A stretch of 64,000 nt of DNA, taken from positions 85,840,588 to 85,904,587 of the forward strand of contig CM066987.1 in the NCBI GenBank assembly GCA_033977485.1, written 5' to 3'. Position 1 is the stretch's first letter; every line of letters starts with the position of its first letter. Positions 11,592 to 20,892 of this stretch are shown here, piece by piece. The notes beneath the pieces were generated by a model. It worked only from the letters and a program-made list of their open reading frames with translations. It was not told where the DNA came from and did not search any database. Origin of the DNA: Hydrangea macrophylla. Lineage: Eukaryota > Streptophyta > Magnoliopsida > Cornales > Hydrangeaceae. The position numbers and the translations under genes were made by a program.

Positions 11592-12465
11592 TGTCACGCC
11601 CCGGAGCAGCATAAATAGAGAAAAAATAAATTTCCTTTATGGGTCCATAGGGAATGACGGGTGAATAACCGCATTGTCATCTAATCAACCAACAAACACC
11701 ACGATAGGGAGGATGCTAATCATAGAACATATCTTATTAACATAATCAGAGGCTACAGCGGAAACTATAAAAGGTTTGGAAGCAACCAATGCCCAAGTAC
11801 CAATTATAAAAGTCTACTAAAACTATTACAACAGCTGGCTTAGAGTCTGAAGCCTATAACAATAACAACAACAGATATACAAACTAACTATTACAAGCAG
11901 CACGTCTTCGTCTCCAAGCCTTCAGCTCCAAGACCGGCAGAACATCAGTATCTCGTCCTCAAGTCCTGCGAAGCTCTAGACATTGGAATGTCCAGGGCAT
12001 AAACGCCATCAGCTTTGGATACAAAGCTGAGTGAGTATACTAAACAACACTCCTCACCGTTATTGTTCAGCATCTTAAAATGCGGTTAATCTCTTAACAA
12101 TGGCGTCACTCACGGACATAGCAGAGGTCTCATTAAACTATGCATTAATCAACGATAGCAGGAATCATATTAAGTAATGACAAGGATAAACATCATGGTA
12201 TAACATATCTCATCACGTATTCACCAAATCCATGCGTGTAACCCATGCATCCATCCCATGCATATACCTTTACGTCGGGACGCTGAATCCACGACTGAAC
12301 CTTTATCTCATCATATCCGTACTCATATTCATATCTCTATCCATCTCTGTATCCATACGTCAATCCCATCATACCAATCTGATATCCATTCGTCGATACA
12401 ATACTGCCAAATCGGAATCACCCGACTAGGCAATAGGTCCCACAATCCCTTGATAGGATTACCGG

Positions 12466-12652
12466 TCGTCTACACGGTACCACCTATCTGTAAACGATAG
12501 AACGGCACATCGGACGTCTTCAACGATGCGTATACCCTCACTGGTCGTCTACACAGCTGAGAATACATTAGAGCACTAGCCGGACGTCTTCAACGGTACA
12601 CTGGACGTCTTCAACAGTGCATACGCATCACTGGACGTCTTCAACAGCGAGA
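12466..12652. repeat. GGACGTCTTCAAC / GGTCGTCTACAC word cluster in D LTR
   Basis: Four GGACGTCTTCAAC and two GGTCGTCTACAC words occur within 190 bp of the transcribed part of the LTR. The partner LTR has the same set at about 18108-18294. Confidence 0.8.
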
Positions 12653-13191
12653 GGCGCACTAGGAACTCTAACCATCCCACGTCCACCCGACTCGTCAGCC
12701 GTTGATCCCACGGATCCCAAAGTACACATATCTCATTATTCCATATAAATCATAGTTCCCTTTTCTCATCATATCTTCTCATCTCTTCATATCAATATCC
12801 CATTTCTCATCAGATTCTCTTACCTCTTCACATCACTATCCCATGCATGCTGACACATGTTGTGAAATGCTCATATACTAAGTACAGGAAATACACATGC
12901 TCTGTATTCAACATATCTACTCATTTCTGATTATTAACATGCTGTCGTGTTCTATTCTACTATTCAGTTTGACAATAACATATGACAGTTAAACAATTCA
13001 TCTCATATCGACAGTTGACAATAAACAGTTCATCTTGTAACATTAACATAAACATCATATAAGGCTAACGTAGTATCATGTTGACTAAGCACATATCAAA
13101 TATCACGTATGGTACAACCATTAGCAGCTTAGGTACATTACAATCAGCTCATATAACATATAACAATAGATAAACAACATTCTGCTCTTCC

Positions 13192-13357
13192 CAATCGATT
13201 GGAACTAATGTCAATCGATTGGACTTTATGGCAATCGATTGGAAATAATGTCAATCGATTGGATAAATGTCAATCGATTGGAATAATGTCAATCGATTGG
13301 AATAATGTCAATCGATTGGAATAATGTCAATCGATTGAACTCTATGGCAATCGATTG
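13192..13357. repeat. Nine CAATCGATTG repeats at 19-20 bp spacing (D LTR, leader side)
   Basis: The palindrome CAATCGATTG occurs nine times in 166 bp at a regular 19-20 bp period with variable spacers. It lies downstream of the TATA box, so it would be transcribed. The partner copy is at 18834-18999. Confidence 0.95.
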
Positions 13358-13829
13358 AACTCTGTCTTCTTCCTCAAAACTGCTGGGTTTTATTATAAAA
13401 ACGTTGGGGTTCTCTTCTCTTTTCATGCACGTTATTATACACACATAAACATCACAAAAACAAACCTCCTTGAGTGAGTTAATAAACTCACCTCTCCCGG
13501 CGTTCCGTTGACGGCGTCCCGAGCTCCGCGGCGGCGGTTATGGTGGTTCTCTTCTCTTTTCTCTCTGTCTGTCTTTGTTCTCTCTGTCTCCTCTCCTCTT
13601 CCTTCTTCTTCTTCTTCTCTTCTTCTTCTTCTTTAACCCGAGAGTGTGTGTGTGTAATATATATATACAATATATATGTGTGTGTATATATATATGAGAG
13701 TATGTATCTCTCTCTCTCAAGGCTGCCAAAACTTGGCCCAAGGCCACAAATGAACAAGTATATATAGGGATAAGGGAGTGCCACACGTTCAAAGCTGAAG
13801 GAAAGAAGAAAATGTTTCTCAGCTTATGT

Positions 13830-14041
13830 CAATCGATTGGACTCTATGTCAATCGATTGGAGACAGATATTTGTAGTCAATCGATTGGAAAGAATGGCAA
13901 TCGATTGGAATGAATGGCAATCGATTGGAAATGTTGACACGTCATCAATTTTAGTCGGTAGAATGTCAATCGATTGGGAACATGTCAATCGATTGGTATC
14001 TGAAAAGTGTCAATCGATTGGGAAACTTATCAATCGATTGG
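13830..14041. repeat. Nine CAATCGATTGG repeats with irregular spacing (D LTR, promoter side)
   Basis: The same palindrome occurs nine times upstream of the TATA box but with uneven spacing (about 20-45 bp). The partner copy is at 19474-19685, where one word is mutated to CAATCGATTAG. Confidence 0.95.
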
Positions 14042-14112
14042 AAACTCAAACTCACCAAAGACTAAGGAAAGTACAAGGGATATATATATACCTGAAAATA
14101 CAGGGTATTACA

Positions 14113-14150
14113 TCATCCACCACTCATCAAAAGATTTCGTCCTCGAAATC
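14113..14150 (-). pseudogene. Residual pol C-terminus and polypurine tract of element D
   Basis: On the - strand the bases just before the 3' LTR read ASDFEDEIF followed by a stop and a purine-rich GAGTGGTGGATGATG. In intact Del/Tekay elements (from memory) pol ends with a similar FEDEIF-type tail next to the polypurine tract. This short match suggests that the rest of pol was deleted or replaced. Confidence 0.5.
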
Positions 14151-15430
14151 TGAAGCAGTAGCCCCTCAAATAAAAACACAAATCATCTCAGAAGACATAC
14201 TCTAAAATGCTCAAGTTCTCGTTTTACATAAACGATCACATCAGCGGCCAAAGGGTTAAGTTCTAAACACGCGATGCAAAGTTATCAACGATCTATAAGT
14301 GCTAGGGTAACAACTATCAATCCTTGGGTTAGCTATATGAAACTTTGTATGTCAAATTTCGAGAAAAGGTTCTAGGTAGCATAATCTAATTATCTCACGA
14401 ATCTGAAACAGCTAGTTTCTAAACACAAGATTCATTCCTCAAGTCAAACTCTATGGTGTGAGGGTTCTATCGATCAAATGTTCTAATCTCATTTAAGTTG
14501 TAAAGAAGCGTTGCCGTCTACTCTCGTCTTCAATGATGCTTCGATCTATGCTAACGATGTCTCTACTGTATCAACAGTTGGCGGTCTCCCATCTCTGGAC
14601 TCCTGGTTATGATTGTCAGCGTCCTTAGTCGGTTTCTTATTGCACAAGACGTCCTTATAAACTCCTATGTTATCACCATCATCCTGTAGTATGCTGACTT
14701 GAGAGTATCGTGACTCTGGCATCGTAGTTGTTGATTCGAACTTCCTCATGTGTCTCCAAATTCTCACGTATTATTCATATAATCATCTCTCGAGTTTGTA
14801 CCATCCATTGAATACTCATTTTACTCCCACGTACTAATCAAATAGGTTAGGCAGAACTACATACTGATATCGTGAGTCGATCTATTGTATAACTTCTTGA
14901 CTGGATGAAAGCAACAGACAATCGATGTCGAAAAGAATCCTTCTATGGTACTCTTGTAATTCTGGTGTTGTCTCTGCGTCACTAGTATCTCTTCTCGTAT
15001 ACTTGCAATCTTCTAGTTCGTCCTCTCTTGTTAAGGCTACATCTAAAGCAATTTAGATTCCTCATCTCTAGTCTTTGTCCAACATACCAATGGTTGGCGT
15101 AATCTTTCGATAGGGAGGCAATTGACGTCATATAAGGACGCAAAAGATGTCATATGGGATGCAATTGATGTTATACAGGGATGCAAATGATGTTATACCT
15201 ATACTTGGATAACTTACTGTCAATCAGTGTCAAATGAATTGTTCCGGTAACTACAATTTACGGTGTAGGCTAATCCTCTTACAATTAATCAAATGGATGT
15301 AAAACTTCCTTCAATATCGGGATCATATGTAATACATGAAGTAGGTGTTGAGTGTTGTACCTTCTGTCTATCGTCCTTGTCTAAGTTGAGATCCATTACT
15401 CGTATGGTGAGTCTGCCCTCGTGATACTTG
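14151..15430 (-). other. Element D internal region without pol
   Basis: About 1.3 kb separates the gag stop from the 3' end. No protease, RT or integrase motif is recognised in any frame. A 73-residue ORF (14546-14767, -) has no recognisable domain. Confidence 0.65.
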
Positions 15431-16510
15431 TTACAACGGAACATTGTGTTGCATCTCTAATTCTGGACAAAACTTACGGATATGACCAAATTTACCACAG
15501 TTGAAGCATCGTATTACACGTCCACTAGATTTCCTTGATACTCTGCATTCTTGGGAATGGTGTCCTGGTACTCCACAATTGTAGCAGATATCTCGTTCTC
15601 TGTGCTGTGTTAGAGTCGTCATTAGTTTTGATTCTTTCTTGTCGTTCCCCATCCTCTTACGCTTCTGGCGGTTGCCCATGTAACTTCTCTCTGTATTTCC
15701 TTGTTGAACTTGGTTAGCTGCCAACACCACCTGACTGTCTCGTCCTCTCTGATCCGTTATGAAAAACTGATCGTTCCCTGGAATTATTTTATCAAAGTAT
15801 GGTCCTTCACTAATCTGAGTATCGTCTTCTAGCTTCGTTGCCATTTCTACCAGAGCTTCGAAAGATTGATCTAAATGTCCTATAGTCATATGACGAATAT
15901 GTGGGACTAGTCCCTGATGATATCTCTTGATCTTCCTTCTTGGTGTATCGATCATATGCGGCGCAAATCGTGATAGCCTCTCGAATTGAGTTGTATATTC
16001 GGGCACTGAAAAACAACCTTGAACTAATTGGATGAACTCCATTTCCCTTTTGTTCTTCTCAGATTCTGGAAAGTATTTCTCTAGAAATCGAGTCTTGAAT
16101 GATTCCCAAGTCATCCTTCCTACAGCTTCTTCACCTATCGTAGCTTTCACTGCGTCCCACCAATCTGCTGCTGAGAATGTCAGTTGAAATACAGCCAAAT
16201 GTCTTTTCTCAGTGTCAGTACATTCAAGTGTCTCAAATATCAATTCTATCTGGCGAATCCATTGCTCAGCTTGCCATGCTCCCGTTAATCCGGTAAAGGT
16301 CTCTGGTTGAAGAGCACGAAATTCCTTTAGCAGCTTGACTCTTGTCTGACGTACTGGTGCTTCATTGCCGATGACGTAATCCGCACGATTGATAACTTGT
16401 TCCATGCGACGGATGAAAACTCCGACCATTCCTGTTGGATCTATCTCAGGAGGTACTACATCAGATACTCCATTCAGCTGGCCCTGGTTTCCTCGAGTCG
16501 TTCTAACCAT
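15431..16510 (-). CDS. gag: Gag of element D with two CCHC zinc knuckles (chromovirus type)
   Basis: This intact 359-residue Gag of the Del/Tekay lineage forms the particle that carries the element's RNA. The retrotransposon gag fold covers about residues 60-220 (QPETFTG, AEQWIRQIELIFETL, AADWWDAVK, TWESFKTRFLEKYFP, FIQLVQG, YTTQFERLSRFAPHM). Two zinc knuckles near the C-terminus (CYNCGVPGHHSQEC and CFNCGKFGHIRKFC, both CX2CX4HX4C) bind nucleic acid. The protein ends shortly after the second knuckle, where a protease would begin in a full element. The start at 16510 is the first Met, about 700 bases from the PBS. No stop or frameshift is seen, consistent with the very low LTR divergence. Confidence 0.92.
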   Translation of the reverse strand: MVRTTRGNQGQLNGVSDVVPPEIDPTGMVGVFIRRMEQVINRADYVIGNEAPVRQTRVKLLKEFRALQPETFTGLTGAWQAEQWIRQIELIFETLECTDTEKRHLAVFQLTFSAADWWDAVKATIGEEAVGRMTWESFKTRFLEKYFPESEKNKREMEFIQLVQGCFSVPEYTTQFERLSRFAPHMIDTPRRKIKRYHQGLVPHIRHMTIGHLDQSFEALVEMATKLEDDTQISEGPYFDKIIPGNDQFFITDQRGRDSQVVLAANQVQQGNTERSYMGNRQKRKRMGNDKKESKLMTTLTQHRERDICYNCGVPGHHSQECRVSRKSSGRVIRCFNCGKFGHIRKFCPELEMQHNVPL

Positions 16511-17214
16511 AACGAGTGCTGGTAGGGTTCAATGTTGCTATCTACAATTAAAAATCTATTCGGTCAGACGCATTCTATCTTACAGCTCAAACAAGAACAA
16601 AACATGTGGTAACCAATAGTACCACTATATAACAAGATCACATTAAGCAATATGAATATCTCACATAAATAATAATATTAACCCCAGAGGTCAGTCTATC
16701 TACCAAGTGTACTCCAATATATCCATGCTCAAGACACGGATTACGAAACTATAGGTTCTACGCGTAACGTCAAATCTAACCATTCTATTTCTATTCTCAG
16801 GTTCCAGGCTATGAGTATTGCTCAACTAACATGTGAGAACACTCAACTAACATGAGGCTCAAGGTAACAAGAAAATCTTATCCTTAACCTCTTTCTATTT
16901 CTAGATCATACTGACTGTTCCGAGATCGCTCAGGAATTTGTCAGTGTCTAAAATCCAACGGCTCTATATATAGGATCTCCATCACCACAACTAACTCTCA
17001 ATGCCCGTTCTCCGCGAACTCAGCTATCCATATTCTTATTGGTTCCAACAGTTACTATCTTCCAAAGAAACATCCTCAGATGGATTCTTCCAACCTCTTA
17101 TCTGCGTGACAAGATAACAGTTCTATCTCATCTCAGCTAATCCTCATGCTACCGACATTATCTTAGAACTCGGGTTCTAACACAAAAGACAAGCGGTTAA
17201 CAACTGAAACCTAG
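16511..17214 (-). other. Leader of element D between PBS and gag
   Basis: This is a 0.7-kb AT-rich untranslated leader. No coding feature is seen. Confidence 0.7.
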
Positions 17215-17226
17215 GCTCTGATACCA
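17215..17226 (-). other. Primer-binding site of element D (initiator Met tRNA)
   Basis: On the - strand TGGTATCAGAGC starts 7 nt after the LTR end. It matches the 3' end of plant initiator-Met tRNA, including CCA. The match continues imperfectly into the T arm (CTAGGTTTC). Confidence 0.93.
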
Positions 17227-17233
17227 AAAATCC

Positions 17234-19756
17234 TGTCACGCCCCGGAGCAGCATAAATAGAGAAAAAATAAATTTCCTTTATGGGTCCATAGGGAATGAC
17301 GGGTGAATAACCGCATTGTCATCTAATCAACCAACAAACACCACGATAGGGAGGATGCTAATCATAGAACATATCTTATTAACATAATCAGAGGCTACAG
17401 CGGAAACTATAAAAGGTTTGGAAGCAACCAATGCCCAAGTACCAATTATAAAAGTCTACTAAAACTATTACAACAGCTGGCTTAGAGTCTGAAGCCTATA
17501 ACAATAACAACAACAGATATACAAACTAACTATTACAAGCAGCACGTCTTCGTCTCCAAGCCTTCAGCTCCAAGACCGGCAGAACATCAGTATCTCGTCC
17601 TCAAGTCCTGCGAAGCTCTAGACATTGGAATGTCCAGGGCATAAACGCCATCAGCTTTGGATACAAAGCTGAGTGAGTATACTAAACAACACTCCTCACC
17701 GTTATTGTTCAGCATCTTAAAATGCGGTTAATCTCTTAACAATGGCGTCACTCACGGACATAGCAGAGGTCTCATTAAACTATGCATTAATCAACGATAG
17801 CAGGAATCATATTAAGTAATGACAAGGATAAACATCATGGTATAACATATCTCATCACGTATTCACCAAATCCATGCGTGTAACCCATGCATCCATCCCA
17901 TGCATATACCTTTACGTCGGGACGCTGAATCCACGACTGAACCTTTATCTCATCATATCCGTACTCATATTCATATCTCTATCCATCTCTGTATCCATAC
18001 GTCAATCCCATCATACCAATCTGATATCCATTCGTCGATACAATACTGCCAAATCGGAATCACCCGACTAGGCAATAGGTCCCACAATCCCTTGATAGGA
18101 TTACCGGTCGTCTACACGGTACCACCTATCTGTAAATGATAGAACGGCACATCGGACGTCTTCAACGATGCGTATACCCTCACTGGTCGTCTACACAGCT
18201 GAGAATACATTAGAGCACTAGCCGGACGTCTTCAACGGTACACTGGACGTCTTCAACAGTGCATACGCATCACTGGACGTCTTCAACAGCGAGAGGCGCA
18301 CTAGGAACTCTAACCATCCCACGTCCACCCGACTCGTCAGCCGTTGATCCCACGGATCCCAAAGTACACATATCTCATTATTCCATATAAATCATAGTTC
18401 CCTTTTCTCATCATATCTTCTCATCTCTTCATATCAATATCCCATTTCTCATCAGATTCTCTTACCTCTTCACATCACTATCCCATGCATGCTGACACAT
18501 GTTGTGAAATGCTCATATACTACGTACAGGAAATACACATGCTCTGTATTCAACATATTTACTCATTTTTGATTATTAACATGCTGTCGTGTTCTATTCT
18601 ACTATTCAGTTTGACAATAACATATGACAGTTAAACAATTCATCTCATATCGACAGTTGACAATAAACAGTTCATCTTGTAACATTAACATAAACATCAT
18701 ATAAGGCTAACGTAGTATCATGTTGACTAAGCACATATCAAATATCACGTATGGTACAACCATTAGCAGCTTAGGTACATTACAATCAGCTCATATAACA
18801 TATAACAATAGATAAACAACATTCTGCTCTTCCCAATCGATTGGAAATAATGTCAATCGATTGGACTTTATGGCAATCGATTGGAAATAATGTCAATCGA
18901 TTGGATAAATGTCAATCGATTGGAATAATGTCAATCGATTGGAATAATGTCAATCGATTGGAATAATGTCAATCGATTGAACTCTATGGCAATCGATTGA
19001 ACTCTGTCTTCTTCCTCAAAACTGCTGGGTTTTATTATAAAAATGTTGGGGTTCTCTTATCTTTTCATGCACGTTATTATACACACATAAACATCACAAA
19101 AACAAACCTCCTTGAGTGAGTTAATAAACTCACCTCTCCCGGCGTTCCGTTGACGGCGTCCCGAGCTCCGCGGCGGCGGTTATGGTGGTTCTCTTCTCTT
19201 TTCTCTCTGTCTGTCTTTGTTCTCTCTGTCTCCCCTCCTCTTCCTTCTTCTTCTTCTTCTCTTCTTCTTCTTCTTTAACCCGAGAGTGTGTGTGTGTAAT
19301 ATATATATACAATATATATGTGTGTGTATATATATATATGAGAGTATGTATCTCTCTCTCTCAAGGCTGCCAAAACTTGGCCCAAGGCCACAAATGAACA
19401 AGTATATATAGGGATAAGGGAGTGCCACACGTTCAAAGCTGAAGGAAAGAAGAAAATGTTTCTCAGCTTATGTCAATCGATTGGACTCTATGTCAATCGA
19501 TTGGAGACAGATATTTGTAGTCAATCGATTAGAAAGAATGGCAATCGATTGGAATGAATGGCAATCGATTGGAAATGTTGACACGTCATCAATTTTAGTC
19601 GGTAGAATGTCAATCGATTGGGAACATGTCAATCGATTGGTATCTGAAAAGTGTCAATCGATTGGGAAACTTATCAATCGATTGGAAACTCAAACTCACC
19701 AAAGACTAAGGAAAGTACAAGGGATATATATATACCTGAAAATACAGGGTATTACA
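17234..19756 (-). repeat. 5' LTR of element D
   Basis: This 2523-bp copy is on the PBS side and is the presumed promoter copy. The TATA box reads TATATATAC on the - strand at about 19403-19411. It differs from the left LTR by about eight substitutions plus dinucleotide slippage in the TG and TA microsatellites. Confidence 0.97.
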
Positions 19757-19761
19757 ACAAC
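19757..19761. other. Target-site duplication of element D (right), ACAAC
   Basis: This matches 11587-11591. Confidence 0.95.
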
Positions 19762-20491
19762 AAACATGTATTCAAGCGACTACGTGCAGTGCATAAGTTT
19801 ATGTGCAAATCTATGATATAAAACTACGATTCAAACAATACATAACTTCAAACGTTACATCATAACTTCAGCAAATGCTTAATCACATATTCTCTTATTT
19901 ACCATTCTATAACAATTCAAAGTTACATAACAAGAAGTATCAAATTGATATTGCAATAACGTCGGTAATCATCGTTTATTTAAACACACTTATTGAAAGA
20001 TTTTAAAAATTTTAGTGCATAATAATGTACATGTGTATATACATACCCCCAAACCTAAATCTTTCATTGTCCCCAATGAAACAATAAAACGAAAGAAAGG
20101 AGAGTACATAAGGAAGGAACGATAGTACCTCGATCTCGGCAATGAAAAACAGGTGAACACAAAGGAATATGTGAATAAATTTCAATGTTACCTGTGACTA
20201 CTAGATAAACGAAAAGAACTAACAAAAGAATATTAAAGGATAAGTAACCCGAAATATAAAATACAACTCGATAAACTAATCTAAACTAAACTAAACGAAT
20301 AACCGGAATAAAACGGAAAAGTATAGATGTAATAAGGAAAACAACAACTAACTCGATCTAAAATGGCTTAATAAACAAAAACAGAAACGAAAACATTATC
20401 CGCACAAGTATGGGGGAAAGATGTAAAAAACAAAAGAAAAATTCAGGAATTTGGGAAATCGCGCGAGCGGCCGTCGCGCGCGCGAATTCCT

Positions 20492-20522
<31 letters not shown>

Positions 20523-20892
20523 ATGAAAATCGCGCCAGCGAGGTTCCTCGCGCCCGCGATATCAGGCGCGAGTAAATGCTGAGAGCTCATATAAGGAAAA
20601 GAAAGAAAAAATACTAAGGCACATTCTCGCGGCAGCGGGCCGCGCGAGCGAAGTCTCGCGCGAGCGGGCCGCGCGCGCGAGAATGGTATTTTCCATTTTT
20701 TTGGTTAAAATTATGTATATACTATTAAAATAAATTAATTCCAACCCCCAAACCTATCCAGAATGTCCAAAACAGACCCAAACAGACCCAAAAACATCCA
20801 AAAATAAGAAAAACGAACGAAATAAAGCTTGGGTTGCCTCCCAAGAAGCGCTAACTTTTACTTCTTCAGCTAGACCGTTCTAGCTCAAGATT
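19762..20892 (-). other. Element E 3' internal region, proximal part, with CG-word cluster and PPT-like tracts
   Basis: This lies between the gag-pro stop and nested element D. It contains GGTTTGGGGG tracts on the - strand (about 20047-20056 and 20746-20755), a T/A homopolymer (about 20495-20522) and a CG-rich word cluster (20459-20683). No RT-related coding sequence is seen. Confidence 0.75.
20459..20683. repeat. Internal TCGCGCGAGCG word cluster of element E
   Basis: The same CG-rich words as in the E LTRs occur here, inside the element, starting about 65 bp downstream (on the - strand) of a PPT-like GGTTTGGGGG. The cluster is interrupted by a run of about 28 T. Confidence 0.85.

Larger units (their letters stand above)
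11592..14112 (-). repeat. 3' LTR of element D
   Basis: This is the partner of 17234-19756. From its - strand start it holds a CAATCGATTGG cluster (13830-14041), a TATA box (13759-13767), CT, TG and TA microsatellites (about 13550-13720), a second CAATCGATTGG cluster (13192-13357) and a GGACGTCTTCAAC cluster (12466-12652). Short Arg/Ser-rich ORFs here are translations of repeats. Confidence 0.97.
11592..19756 (-). mobile_element. Element D: Tekay/Del-like gag-only Ty3/gypsy retrotransposon
   Basis: LTRs of 2521 and 2523 bp (11592-14112 and 17234-19756) differ at only about 10 sites by eye. They are flanked by the duplication ACAAC, so this is the youngest insertion in the nest. On the - strand the LTR begins TGTAATACCCTG and ends GGGGCGTGACA, typical of Del/Tekay chromoviruses. 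The PBS TGGTATCAGAGC matches initiator-Met tRNA. The 3.1-kb internal region has one intact gag ORF with two zinc knuckles and no pol. Directly before the 3' LTR a few codons reading DFEDEIF then stop resemble the C-terminus of Tekay pol, so D looks like a pol-deleted derivative. Confidence 0.96.

Noticed and set aside
13192..13357. CRISPR-like array of direct repeats with spacers
   Set aside because: The words are 10-bp palindromes in a plant LTR with 9-10 bp spacers and no cas genes; both LTR copies carry the same array.
13488..13792. Arg/Lys/Glu-rich small proteins
   Set aside because: They are translations of CT-rich and TA/TG microsatellites in the LTR of element D.
14546..14767. Protein-coding remnant of pol in element D
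   Set aside because: The 73-residue frame shows no RT, RNase H or integrase motif.
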